Assembly: GCF_000003815.2 (NCBI RefSeq)
Contig: NC_049997.1
Span: 6,018,260 to 6,082,259 of the forward strand
Length of the DNA: 64,000 nucleotides
Source: Branchiostoma floridae
Lineage: Eukaryota > Chordata > Leptocardii > Amphioxiformes > Branchiostomatidae
Reading direction: 5' to 3'
Position 1 is the first letter of the stretch. Every line of letters begins with the position of its first letter. The notes under the pieces were generated by a model, which searched no databases, was not told the origin of the DNA, and saw only the letters and a list, made by a program, of their open reading frames with translations. This document shows, piece by piece, positions 22,305 to 33,109 of the stretch. The position numbers and the translations under genes are program-made.

Positions 22305-22658
22305 CAGGGCTCAACATACCACCTGAATATACAGGTTAGTGCAGGTAAACATGGAGCTGTGCAGGTATTTCTGATGTTTACCTGCACCTAACCTGCACTG
22401 GTCCATGTACTGGATTTTATACATACGAGATATTTATGTCCTATAATGTAAAAGCTGTATATGGATTGCTATTAGCTGCATTGACTGTTACCACCAATAA
22501 CGTATAAAAGAAAAAATAGCGATGGTTCCTGGACAATATTACTTTATTAGTATGATCCATACTTCCTAAATTCAGAGTGGTGCAGGTAAAATGTGTCTGG
22601 TGCAGGTTATTTTCAATGTTACCTGCACCACTATGCAGAAAAAAAGTATTCTGAGCAC
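22305..22658. mobile_element. CAGGG-end MITE (family F4a), copy 2
   Basis: It starts CAGGGCTCAACATACC, shares the GTGCAGGT/ACCTGCAC interior with the 12936 copy and ends GTATTCTGAGCAC. The flanks GGAATCTT and CAAATCTT match in six of eight bases. Confidence 0.85.
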
Positions 22659-22754
22659 CAAATCTTGCAGCAACAGCAGATTTGTGGGTATCAGTGCGGC
22701 ACCGCGGGTGCCACGTCTCCATCAGAACGGCTGTGATAGCTGTGAAATCCATCC

Positions 22755-23010
22755 GTACCATTTCATTAACGCCTCTGTGAGGGTGTGGATGGGGTTTTCT
22801 TACAGCCTGATAGTTACAAGCCTGAAGTCTCAAAAAGCTTCATTATAAGTTGAAACCCCCCCAAAAATGGTCTAGAAAGAGAAATAATTTTTGTTAGAAT
22901 ATTTGAGGAGGGAAATTTTAGTTTGATAGGTACCTTTGTAAGGGTGTGGATGGGGTTTTCTGAAAGCCTTATAGCTGTGAGCCTCAAGTCTTCTAAAAGT
23001 TTTGTTTTTA
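22755..23010. repeat. tandem duplication, about 165-bp period
   Basis: AGGGTGTGGATGGGGTTTTC, then AGCCT, TATAGNT and CCTCAAGTCT, occurs twice in the same order. Confidence 0.75.
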
Positions 23011-23590
23011 AGAAGACTGAAAACAAAGATCTTAAGTGTTTTGCACTGTGTGGCAATGTTTCTGCATTTATATGAAAAATTATACAATTTTGTATTATGT
23101 TTTATGGCTTCATTGGGCTATGTTTTGTTTTGCGTTGGCATTTGCAAGCCAGGTTAAATTGTAATATGTTGCGCCTGGATTAATAAGTAAGTGAAAAGAA
23201 ATGAAATATATTTTGTGTATGTATGTATTGGTTTTATATCCTCATTTCCAAATATCGAACTTGGATTTTACACTCGTCATGATGGTGCAAAGAATATTTT
23301 GCCACAGAAAGAATTCTTCATGAATATTTTCACATGCTTGTTAAAGTAAAATTCAATAGCCACGTCCCCACACTTGGCAGTAGGAGATTGGAGTCCCAGG
23401 AATCGCACTACAGGGTGCGGCAATAACGGAAAATGTGCTCTCACCGTGATATCCACATCTGTACCGCCGGTTGTTGAGCGGACCACTTGACACCTTCCTC
23501 CATGGTAGATTGGACTAGTTCACCTCACAAGGTCATCCAATCTATTACACGTTCAGGAAAGAGGAGTGCTGCTTGCTTGCACAGCAAAAA

Positions 23591-24280
23591 TGCCTCAACA
23601 GAAAATGGGGCCTATGCATGGAACTTTCCAGCACCTGGGGACATAGCGCTCCACCTCACCGTGCAACAAATATTAGCTCCTTTATCTAAGACAGCAGGAG
23701 CTAATTGACTCATTTGCATCTTTGTTTCCTGTTACAAGGAATCAAAATTGTCTCCAGTTTCTTCAGTTCTTCAGGGTGTGTGTGTGTGTGTGTGTGTGTG
23801 AGTGTGTGATTGAGTGTAAGTGTATGGGTGTGTGTGTGTGTGAGTGTAAGTATGTGTGTGTGAGCGTGAGCGTGTGCGAGCGCGAGTGCGTGTGTGCCTG
23901 TCTTTGTTTCCATAACTTTGTTAAATCTTGGTGCTTGTACCAATAACTGTTTTCTCCAAGCCAAGTGTTCCTGCAGCAGTACACATGAGAGGACATGTAA
24001 GGTCACAGATAAAGATGAAGTATAACCCAAATGGCAACATTCTTCACCATTATTGCTACATTAGGATGGCTCTTTGGAAATGTAGCCATCAGTCTTTTGA
24101 GACACTGATTGCAAAAATGCAATTTTTCCCTTCGGCTTTACATATTTGTCAGTCGTTTCTTCAAGGACACCATTTGTTTCCCTTGCCTCAACAGAAAATG
24201 AGGTCTACATAATATGGCACTTTCCAGCACTTGGGACATAGCACTCCCCCTCCCTGTGTGACAAATATTAGCTCCTTTAA
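23591..24280. repeat. pair of direct repeats about 595 bp apart
   Basis: CCTCAACAGAAAATG, TTTCCAGCACNTGGGACATA and CAAATATTAGCTCCTTTA occur at 23591-23682 and again at 24186-24280. The TG microsatellite lies between them. Confidence 0.8.
23774..23893. repeat. (TG)n microsatellite
   Basis: About 120 bp of TG with periodic AGTG/AAGT interruptions, so a loose higher-order repeat (GTGTGAGTGTAAGT). Confidence 0.95.
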
Positions 24281-24450
24281 ACACATTCAACTTTTTTCTC
24301 TATTATTCTGGACTAGGACCATAATCTTAATGTTAAACTTGGCAAAGACAATAAGGGTATATTCTAGACAGTGTTTGTCTGTCTTTAACCAGTTACTCAA
24401 GAACGGCTAAGTGGTTTGCTTTAATGTCTGATGTGTTGCTCTTGTTAAAT

Positions 24451-24772
24451 GTAGAATTATAATCATCTTGCCTTATAGCCCTTATTCTTACCGTAATGAA
24501 ATATCTTCAAAAGTTTCTTTAGAGCCCAACCAACGAACGTCAAAGAGTTTGCCGTAACTGCCATGTTATTTTGGACATTACTTGCAACATGATTTAATTA
24601 GATATAATGTAGCTCTTTTATGTAGAATTATAATTATCTTGCCTTATAGTCCTTACTGTTATACCGTAATGAAATATCTTCAAATTAAAGTTTCTTTAGA
24701 GCCCAACCAATAAATGTCAAAGAGTTTGCTGAAGTTGCCATGTTATTTCTGACATCACTTCTGACAGTTCTA
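24451..24772. repeat. tandem duplication, about 172-bp period
   Basis: GTAGAATTATAATNATCTTG, CCGTAATGAAATATCTTCAA, TTTCTTTAGAGCCCAACCAA and GTCAAAGAGTTTGC recur in order. Confidence 0.85.
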
Positions 24773-25159
24773 TTGCGCTGGGCCCACTCTTCTTTTCTCT
24801 GAACACCTCGGAGGTCCAGGCCAATAAGAGTAGTGTCAGGAGAGTTCTGTCTGACCAAACCTGATACCACATTTAGGGATGTCAGGATCATGTGGATCGA
24901 TCTCTACTCCCGCTGCATATATCAAATATCCCCACAAGTACGCCATGTGTCAGATACGACATTGACATTGAACATTCCTTTGTCTGAATGCCAATATCTA
25001 TTTACAGCATCCAAATTTGTCTGTATTTTTAGAATCAGAAGATGTTGAAAGTATAATCTAAAGTAGGCTACGTCAATATTCAGTCAGATTAAAAATAGAA
25101 TGCTAAATTGAAATATTACGACAGTGGATAATGTGTAAACTTTTTATCTATACACACAT

Positions 25160-26535
25160 AAATAATTTACAAGCACAATGATAGAAAATGAGTAGAAATA
25201 ATGCATGACAACGATTCTACAGTATTATCATCAGACACTCATATTTCCCACATGCCATAATGACATAGAAAATGAATTTCATTTTGTGATGGATTGTCCG
25301 ACTTATGAAGAAGACCGTCAAAAGTTATTTCAAAATATTGTATGTAAGTCCGAAATTGTACTACCACATGCTAGGTCAGAGGTATTCCATTTGATATTAT
25401 CATGTCCTGTTCATATATCTGCCTACGTTGGCCAATTTATTTACAACTCATTGCAAAAACGAGATAATGCTTTATGATACTCACTAGATTGTTTATATTA
25501 TATTACATTAGTTGTTAGTTATTTGTATTAGTATATAGTCGTTCACATTGCCATACATTGTAACTGTTACAATTGTTGCGCGATAAAGTTATTCTGTATT
25601 TCAGATCGCCAGCAATAATTCTGTACCCCCCCCCCCCCCCAAAAAAAAACAGCATTCTTGTATATGTTGTTTCTAGGGTTAATCTTACAACCAGAAACAC
25701 CATATTTTTAGGACTGAGAAAAGAACATTCATCCTGCAGCTGCAATGTACATGTACATTTGTCAAAGTAAAGTGGTCATACAGGAATAGACAAATGTCCT
25801 GTCATGTTTCACAACCAGGCACAGTTATCATTCCAGACATAAGATAATATGTAAAATATTGTAGAAATTTGTATTTTGACTATACTGACATAGTATGTAA
25901 TTACATAATTTACAAACACAATGGTCAGAAATGAGTAGAAATAATGCATGACAACGATTATTATCATCAGACAATCATATTTCAGATTGCCAGCAATAAT
26001 TCACCCCCCCCCCAAAAAAAAACACATGGTTGTTGTATATGTTGTTTCTAGGTTAATTTTGCAACCAGAAACGTAATATTTTTTAGGACTAAGAAAAAAA
26101 CATTCATCCTGCAGCTGCAATGTACATGTACATTTGTCAAAGTAAAGTGGTCATACAGGAATAGACAAATGCCCTGTCATGTTTCACAACCAGGCACAGT
26201 TATCATTCCAGACAGAACATAATATGTAAAATATTGTAGAAATTTGAAATGAGTAAAAATAATGCATGACAACGATTATTATCATCAGACACTCATATTT
26301 CAGATTGCCAGCAAGAATTCTGCCCCCCCCCCAAAAAAACATGGTTGTTGTATAATGTTGTTTCTATGTTGATCTTGCAACCAGAGACACAACCTTTTTT
26401 TTAGGACTTAGAAAAGAACATTCATCCTGCAGCTGCAATGTACATGTACATTTGTCAAAGTAAAGTGGTCATACAGGAATAGACAAATGCCCTGTCATGT
26501 TTCACAACCAGGCACAGTTATCATTCCAGACATAA
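25160..26535. repeat. three-unit array built on a LINE 3' end
   Basis: Units share AGTAGAAATAATGCATGACA, CAGATTGCCAGCAATAATTC, a poly-C/poly-A junction, CATCCTGCAGCTGCAATGTA and GTTTCACAACCAGGCACAGT. The first unit contains about 348 bp of LINE coding and 3' sequence (25252-25600) that the second and third lack. The later units are about 320-400 bp. Confidence 0.88.
25205..25477 (+). pseudogene. LINE reverse-transcriptase ORF, C-terminal fragment
   Basis: The frame contains FPTCHNDIENEFHFVMDCPT followed by YEEDRQKLF. The C-x-x-D-x-E-x-E-x-H-F-x-x-x-C-P-x-Y-x-x-x-R pattern is the zinc-binding-like C-terminus of many non-LTR reverse transcriptases. It stops at 25477 and is followed by an AT-rich tail ending near 25600. 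The reverse-transcriptase core is absent, so this is a 5'-truncated insertion. Confidence 0.75.
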
Positions 26536-26539
26536 GAGG

Positions 26540-26985
26540 GCAAATCTGAAGATTTATAGCGCCATTTCTGCAACTACACCAACCATCAAGTTCATATTCG
26601 TACCAGAAGACTTCCATACCGCATAGATTGAAGCAATTTCATCTTCGACTGCAGGTTTGCAATGAATATATTATGTCGCATCAAACCGAAGTGATTGTGC
26701 AATTTTTGTGGGCGCAATTTCTGACTGCCACAATCCCGATGCCAATCTCGAGCCAGGCACAACATTACGACCCGCAGATATTGGTTCTGCAAATTGTAGC
26801 AGTTAGGCAAGACTGGTGCAACATGTTGGTTGCTGGAAATAATCTTTTCCACAACCAGGGATGGGTGCTGGTACGGTGGGTACATCTATTTCGGGCTGAT
26901 CAGAATATAACCCATTAGACAGGCATCCAAACAATTTTATTGGTACAAGAAAATAACAATTACAAGAGCAAAGTTGAGTAGTGTC
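26540..26985. other. unassigned balanced-composition stretch
   Basis: Composition is less AT-rich than its flanks, and about 97-codon frames are open on both strands (26628-26918 plus, 26592-26885 minus). Neither resembles a family I know. It may be decayed retroelement sequence. Confidence 0.35.
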
Positions 26986-26987
26986 AC

Positions 26988-27072
26988 TGGCGAGAGATAG
27001 TGGATTCTGCCCGAAACGACTCATGACCATTTCTAAAATCATATCCAGTTGCTTGGGTAACTGCCATTTGGC
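26988..27072 (+). mobile_element. PLE-type module, copy
   Basis: GTGTCACTGGCGAGAGATAG, CCGAAACGACTCATGACC and TATCCAGTTGCTTGGGTAAC follow the order of the well-preserved motif at 32780-32862. The CUGANGA core has decayed to CTGGCGA. Confidence 0.65.
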
Positions 27073-27254
27073 ATAAAGTTGAGTAGAATTTTTAAGCTTT
27101 AACAGTCAAAGATACATGAAGAAAGGAAGAACTCAGTCTGGTATTTCAAAGCAAGTCTTTTTCCACAACCAAATAACTCTTGTCAGTGTCTCGGATAAAA
27201 GGTCAGTCAGTCAGTCATGGCAATTTTGTCATACTCTTGCTAATAAAAGGTAAA

Positions 27255-27350
27255 GAAAAATCAAAGGTAATGGATGTTATTTGAAACGTCAGACCATTTA
27301 CAAAACATGTCCAACCGCTTGAGTTTTTCCTATTTGGTGTATCTTACTAC
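27255..27350 (+). mobile_element. PLE-type module, copy
   Basis: GGATGTTATTTGAAACGTCA, GACCATTTACAAAACATGTC and GCTTGAGTTTTTCCTATTTG. The left part of the hammerhead-like core is lost. Confidence 0.6.
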
Positions 27351-27359
27351 CACCATGTA

Positions 27360-28490
27360 CTAGTAACACTGAGAGTAAAAGATATAGTGGAAGAAATACA
27401 ATGGAATATAGGGAACATTATTACCTAGAGAAATCCAATTCTTTCAATTTTGATTTATGCCACTATATAAACAGGTTATATTTCATAGCAGGATACTTTT
27501 AATGCTCAAGACTGAAATAACCTTTCCTCCTTGCCTCTCGAATGGCACTTGAAGAAAAGATCACCTTACTAGATGATGAGTTATTGGTGTCTTAGAAGAA
27601 CCCGCCGAGGGTTTGTAATGGCTAAGACGTTGACGTAGTAAGGTTTTACAGCTTCTTTTGTTAGTGTTTTTCCACTGCCTAAATCTTCATTTCAACTAAA
27701 GGCTGAAGGATCATAGCAAAGTAGCCGTAAGATGAGAGTGGATAGCCGCTATGAATAGAACTGGCATCCCGAAGTACATAAACCATCGTCTTAGGGTCCT
27801 AACGGCTACTAAAAGTCCTAAAAAGGAACATCGATTCTGGACTTATGTTCCCACATTCGGTGGTCATGCCGAACAAGGAACAATTTACAGCTGGGCGCGC
27901 AATCACGGACCTGCTTATAGATTTTGTGTGGTTAGATGTGCTGTGTGGTAACCACAAATATGTCAGACTTAATCCCTTGGTAATGGAGTTGGACTTGATG
28001 CACGGACTGAGATGCCATCAAACTCATGCTTACACGCTTTTAACTGGCTGTATTTCCTAATGATACGCCCAAAAGTCTAGCCTTAATCGATGTATTTTCT
28101 TATCATCTTGAAGTTCTTGCTACTTATTGTGATTTCCAAATTTTTTCTAGGATTTTTCTTTTTATGCACTAAAACTCAGTGCTTGAATTACCCACTTACA
28201 CATTTGCAAATGCAAGCACAGCTTAATGATGCCAGCAAGCTAGACTTCGTTGCCTGGGGCATGTTGTTCGGATGCAGAAACTTGACTTTTACAGTATTTA
28301 CAGTATCTACTCCATAAATCTAAGGGCACCATGGCTAAAATTTGGTCCTAAGGCTTTGTTTTTACTACTAGTATGTTTTTCAGTTCCATTGAGTAAATTG
28401 TTTTAAAATCTGCAAAGCAAGAAATTATCTTGGCATGGCCAAAACTTGTTATATTGGTGCTGTCCTTGGTACTAGATTTGTAGCAGTTGT
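27360..28490. other. unassigned stretch
   Basis: Frames at 27751-27951 and 27845-28060 have no recognised family. 27590-28060 is less AT-rich than its surroundings. Confidence 0.35.
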
Positions 28491-28499
28491 GTCACGGAA

Positions 28500-28600
28500 T
28501 ATAGTACCTTGTTTGTTTGTTTGTTTGAACCTTTGTTTATTCATGAAAGCTCAAATTGGCCTGCAGGCCGCTTTTCATTGAGGTTATGAGGGAAGAGGCA
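28500..28600 (-). mobile_element. retroelement 3' tail
   Basis: The reverse complement reads GCGGCCTGCAGGCCAATTTG, then a CATGAATAAACAAAGGTTCA end and a CAAACAAACAAAC tail. It is the same tail as at 12715-12780. Confidence 0.6.
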
Positions 28601-28749
28601 AGGGTCAGACAATGTATATAACAGACTCTGAGATACAGTTAACGTCATTAAAAGTCCTAATGAGTCTTACAAGTCTATGTAGTCCACATTTTTACATACA
28701 TGGTGTGAAATGCATAATAGCGAGAGACTTGATTCAAGTTTGGTTTTGA

Positions 28750-28945
28750 TTAGGATCTCCAGTAGTGACTGATATGTCACTTATCTTCCTGGAGTCCGGG
28801 TGAATGGTAGTCATTTTCACTTGAGTGAAGTGAGGAAAGTCGTGTCAAGTGCCTTTCCCAAGGACACAAGAGCCGTGACATGGCAGGGTTCGAACTCGGG
28901 ACCTTTAGGGTCCGAGTCTAACGCGCTGCCGCTTGGGCCACACGA
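28750..28945 (-). mobile_element. tRNA-derived SINE
   Basis: On the minus strand a tRNA-like head has TGGCCCAAGCGG (A-box-like) and GAGTTCGAACCC (B box) about 45 bp apart, with GACTCGGACC/GGTCCCGAGT able to pair. The body TCCTTGGGAAAGGCACTTG, ACACGACTTTCCTCACTT and AGTGAAAATGACTACC follows. The A/B spacing and long arm suggest a serine- or leucine-type tRNA origin. It is not a functional tRNA gene. Confidence 0.8.
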
Positions 28946-29383
28946 TCTCACGCCGTTCTCTGTTTGTCGGTTTGGTCATTTCTGTTACTTTGAGAGTCTC
29001 TTACAAGAAGCCAGAGTTGGGGCTGTGCGTGTGTCTGGCGGTAGGCTGTTCCAGATGTTGAGTCCACAGCAGGCATAGACTTGTTCTATCAGTACTCTCC
29101 ATGGTACTGGACCTGTAGCAGTTGTGTCACTCTATATGGTACCTTGTATATTGATTTTCCTATTCAACCTTGGCATTGCAGGAAGAATATTTACAACCCA
29201 GCATACATCAAGATGTTATCTACTCTTTTACATTGTTGTATGCATCACATGTAAATGGCTTATTTGTAAGATGAATGTATGAACCACTGTTCAGTTCTGA
29301 TTGTAGCCAAATTGTCTGGGCATGGTTTAATGGGTGGAGACAATCCAAGATTAAAGGAGAGAGAAATAAAGTAGGTGTTTCTT

Positions 29384-30545
29384 AATCCTTGGGCAGAGGG
29401 GGCCTTTCCTTCACGTTGTAAATTCTACAGGATGAGTTGAGCTTTGATGAAGTTGGAGAGAAGGCAACGGCCAACCCAAACACTAATACAGAGAGCTAGA
29501 CTGCGTTGGCTAAGGCACGTTGTAGGTGTTGCTGACTCTTTGGGCAAAGGGTGCCTTGCCTTCACGTTGTAAATTCTGCAGGACAAGTTGAGCTTAAATG
29601 AAGTAAAGAAGAGAGGGCACCGGCCACACACTCATACAGAGAGCTAGACTACGTTGGCTAGAGTACATTGTAGGTGTTGCTTACTCCTTGGACAGAGGGT
29701 GCCTTTCCTTCAATTGTAAATTCTGTAAATTAAAGTTGAGCTTTAATGAAGTTTAAGTAAGGGGGCAACTGCCAAACAATCATATAGAGAGCTAGACTGC
29801 CTTAGCAAAAACATGTTGTAGTAGTTGCTGACTCCTTGGGCAGAGGGTGCCTTTCCTTCAGGTTGTAAATTCTACAGCAGGAGTTGATCTTTAATGAAGT
29901 AAAGAAGAGAGGGCACCAGCCACACACTCATACAGAGAGCTAGACTACGTTGGCTGGACTCCTTGAGCAGAGGGGGCCTTTTCTTCACTTAGTAATTCTA
30001 CTGGATGAGTTTAGCTTTAATGAAGTAAAGGAGAGAGGGCAACTGCCAAACAATCATATAGAGAGCTAGACTGCCTTAGCAAAAACACATTGTAGTAGTT
30101 GCTGAATCCTTGGGCAGAGGGTGCCTTTCCATCACGTTGTAAATTCTGCAGGACGAGTTGAACTTTAATGAAGTAAAAGAGAGAGGGCAACGGCCAACCC
30201 AAACACTCATACAGAGGGCTAGTCTGCGCTGGCTGGAACACGTTGTAGGTGTTGCTGACTCCTTGGGCAGAGGGTGCCTTTCCATCACGTTGTAAATTCT
30301 ACTGGATGAGTTGAGCTGTGATGAAGTTGGAGAAGGCAATGGCCAACCCAAACACTCATACAGAGAGCTAGACTGCATTGGCTGGAGCACGTTGTAGGTG
30401 TTGCTGACTCCTTGGACAGAGGGTGCCTTGCCTTCACATTGTAAATTCTGCAGGACAAGTTGAGCTTTAATGAAGTGAAAGAGAGAGGGCACCGGCCACA
30501 CACTCATACAGAGAGCTAGACTACGTTGGCTGGGGCACATTGTTG
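29384..30545. repeat. satellite, eight units of about 150 bp
   Basis: TCCTTGGGCAGAGGGTGCCT starts units near 29384, 29533, 29684, 29831, 29958, 30107, 30260 and 30409. Each contains GTTGTAAATTCTGCAGGA, AGTTGAGCTTTAATGAAGT and CTCATACAGAGAGCTAGACT. The fourth unit is about 20 bp short. Because the period is near 3 x 50, the minus strand stays open across several units (154 codons at 30076-30540) with a repeated CMSVWVGRCPLSFTSLK-type segment. I regard this as a by-product. Confidence 0.95.
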
Positions 30546-30559
30546 GAATGTCGAGGCTG

Positions 30560-31800
30560 AAACCCTATATGTAAAGCCTAGTAGGATCCTCCCCTCCCCT
30601 TTGCACACATACATTTTTTGTACACACACATGTCCAGGCAGTCATGAAAGATGATGAATGTGGCTATCCTGCTCTTACTGTGTCAAGTCCCAGGAGAGGA
30701 AGAACAGGATAAATTTTATGGCAGATTTCTGCATTATTAGGTATGGCATTAAGCACATGCTCTAAGACAGGTGATGCTGCTCAGGTGATAAAATTTGCAG
30801 GTAAGAACATTTGTCTTGCAGTAGATGAGTGGGGCATGAGGAGCCCCTGCAAAGCTCAGTTATACAGTCAATGCATACTAGATTACTTCCAATGTGATTC
30901 TTATGTATGGCTGAAGGATACAAAAACAAAACTCAATAGAATCATCGCTAATATCTGTGGATAATTGATTTTTTTAACCCAGAGATAAGGATATAGGAGC
31001 CTATTGCCCATCAACTCAACTCAGCTCTCCTCCTAGGGTGTGACTGATTACCAGGAATCACAAGAGGAATATATAAAAAAAAGAATTATTAAGAATCACA
31101 GTCTCTAATTGGTGACAAAGAAACTTATCAGATATATCCTCTAAAACAAACATTAGAAGCTGTCTGACTGGGGAAAAGGGTATGATACACACAGGGAATA
31201 TCTTTTCTTCTGCATTTCCACTGTACTTTGTATAATGAACTGAGCTTTGGATTGCCAGAACTTAGGCCAAAGAAGGAAAAAAAACATTTACGAAGATGTC
31301 AAGTTTTGTTGAAGAATGTCCTTCATCTATTTTATGATTTTGAAAAAGGGTTACCATTGTTTACAAGAGAATCTTCAATATCCTGACAAACTATTAATGG
31401 ATTGATTATGTCCAACTGACGATATAGTGTAATATAATGCAGGATTTAGACTCAGTTCCACACATAACTTAGACTGGATAAATGGTAATGGTATATATGG
31501 ATCTTCTCACACATCTAGTAAAAACCCAATCTTATATCCTATCAGCTATCAAATTCCTCCGGTAGATGGTTTAGATGATTAAGTGCATGCTGGAAATCTT
31601 GGGAAGTTTACAACAGGATTTGTCATCATCGAGAATCTGCTCATTACTCATTACAGTAAGTACCACATAATTCCTATGGAAAAACTTGGAGCTCAGCCAA
31701 TGAGAATCCTATGAACTAAAGGTCCCCTAAGGGAAAGATTAGTTATCCTCAATATATAGGGGGGAAACATGATGTGTTTTCATAGTGCAATGTTAAACTT
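30560..31800. other. unassigned stretch
   Basis: The plus frame 30743-30964 has no recognised family. The rest is AT-rich. Confidence 0.4.
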
Positions 31801-31824
31801 TCTTCCAACACAAAGGCATATATG

Positions 31825-31864
31825 GATCAAATTTTTAACGACTACTGTCACCTTCTTCAGGATC
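31825..31864 (-). ncRNA. degenerate hammerhead-like motif next to PLE remnant
   Basis: On the minus strand GATC (stem I) precedes CTGAAGA, a hairpin GGTGAC-AGTA-GTCGTT (six pairs, three of them wobble), then AAAAATTT and GATC (stem I partner). It follows the order of a minimal hammerhead, but the GAAA block has decayed. It lies just downstream of the PLE endonuclease remnant, where PLE terminal repeats carry such motifs. Confidence 0.45.
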
Positions 31865-31897
31865 AATACTGATGACCAATCACTTCAGAATGTGAAC

Positions 31898-32125
31898 TCA
31901 CAAAAGTTGTACCAAAAAAAAAAGATCTATTAGTATGTGATCTTGTGGACGACAGCAATTGGTCAAATGTGACAAAATGTTCATAATGCCACCTTCTCTG
32001 TTCAGTGATGGCCGGAGTGCCCTGATGTACATGGACTCCTTTATACCTCTTACCAAGTACATGTAACTAGTAGTGCAATGTCGCTTTGCTAAGGCTTGCA
32101 TTTTCGGACAAACACATGGGTTCAC
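31898..32125 (-). pseudogene. Penelope-like element GIY-YIG endonuclease, C-terminal remnant
   Basis: The frame includes RGIKESMYIRALRPSLNREG, matching the conserved end of the PLE GIY-YIG endonuclease (R-x-x-K-E-[AS]-x-x-I-R-x-x-x-P-x-[LI]-N-R-[DE]-G-G). The catalytic GIY and YIG residues and the reverse transcriptase lie upstream in a complete element and are missing. This endonuclease nicks target DNA during retrotransposition. The copy is a 3' fragment and dead. Confidence 0.65.
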
Positions 32126-32214
32126 CTCTAGTCTTCTTGATAGATTCTTATTATTCTATCTTTCTGAATGAACTGTCTTAACCGGCTGCCTTAACCAAAA
32201 GAGGAAGATATAGC

Positions 32215-32350
32215 TCCCTCCCCACCCGTTCCTCCCTCCACATTACAATACTCCATTACCTCCACGCTTCGCAGTAGACTTCACAATATAGGCAGCATAA
32301 TCTTCAATAAGTTGAAGGCGGCTGCCTTATCTGAAAGAAGAAGAAGAAGA
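32215..32350 (+). mobile_element. LINE 3' tail fragment
   Basis: TTACAATACTCCATTACCTC, CGCTTCGCAGTAGACTT, GCATAATCTTCAATAA and GAAAGAAGAAGAAGAAG match, in order, the 3' untranslated region of the LINE at 53640-54011 (which is on the minus strand). Confidence 0.75.
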
Positions 32351-32443
32351 GTCTGCATTATCTTTATATTTTATTTTTGGAATACATCTTTCCGCCCCAT
32401 TATACTTTTTTTGCTCCATTACTTCGCAACTAACACTGTGTTT

Positions 32444-32777
32444 AGCCAAAAGTGCAGAAAATTAAATCTTTCAGTTTAACAGCAGGGGGCCAGAGACAAT
32501 ACATGTATTCGTTACAAGATCCAATCTCAACTATTTCAGCTTTCTGGGTAAATTTAGTGGAAACTACTGACTGTAACATCCAATGACTTCAAGGACTACA
32601 GCTTTGCCACCAAAAGTGCAGAAAATTAAATCTTTCCTTTAACAGCAAGGGGCCAGAGATAATACAAGGATTCATTTCAAGCTGCATTCTCAACCGTTTC
32701 AGCTTTCTGGGTAAATTTAGTGGAATTTACTGACTGTAACATCCAATGAATAAGAATACAAAGGCCTACAGCTTTGC
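32444..32777. repeat. tandem duplication, about 165-bp period
   Basis: CAAAAGTGCAGAAAATTAAA, GGGCCAGAGA, TTTCAGCTTTCTGGGTAAAT and CTACAGCTTTGCC recur in order. Confidence 0.9.
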
Positions 32778-32779
32778 CA

Positions 32780-32862
32780 AATAGCAATTACTCAAGCAAC
32801 TGGATATGATTTGGGAAATGGTCAGACGTTTCAGATAGCATTCATTATCTTTCCTCAGTGAC
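32780..32862 (-). ncRNA. minimal hammerhead-ribozyme-like motif in a PLE-type module
   Basis: On the minus strand GTCA precedes CTGAGGA (consensus CUGANGA), then stem II AGATA...TATCT (five pairs with an 8-nt loop), GAAAC, GTC and TGAC. GTCA/TGAC form stem I and GTC is the expected cleavage triplet. Stem III is reduced to about one pair, as described for minimalist hammerheads in the repeats of Penelope-like elements. The module continues as CATTTCCCAAATCATATCCA and GTTGCTTGAGTAATTGC. Activity is not shown by sequence alone. Confidence 0.6.
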
Positions 32863-33109
32863 ACTGGAGAGATCTTGTTGGAGAACAGGTATTATATGCT
32901 ACACTACCAAAAATGCCATTCTTATGCATTCTTGTAGAAGAAAAGAAAATTATTCAAATGTCTGTTGAGAATATAAGAAAACAAGAAAAAGTCAGTAAGG
33001 CGGTAAAAGTTTTCTTAGAATATTTTTCTCAGACCAAGCTGTTCTTTCTTAATGTTTTGGGGCTAGAAACTCAAGGTGCAATGAAGCTGGGGATTCTCTG
33101 ATACCATGT

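Noticed and set aside
22441-22833. A 130-codon minus-strand frame as a gene
   Set aside because: Most of it lies inside the CAGGG-end MITE at 22305-22658 and has no coding signature.
23710-24030. His-Thr-rich and Cys-Val-rich frames
   Set aside because: They are translations of the TG microsatellite.
28882-28943. Functional tRNA gene
   Set aside because: No closed acceptor stem is visible, a SINE body follows directly, and a second copy of that body exists at 17880.
30076-30540. A 154-codon frame with internal repeats as a possible repeat protein
   Set aside because: It follows the satellite period and is broken by indels in neighbouring units. It is kept only as a low-interest finding.
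29384-30545. CRISPR-like array
   Set aside because: Units are adjacent without unique spacers, are about 150 bp and diverged, and the window is eukaryotic.
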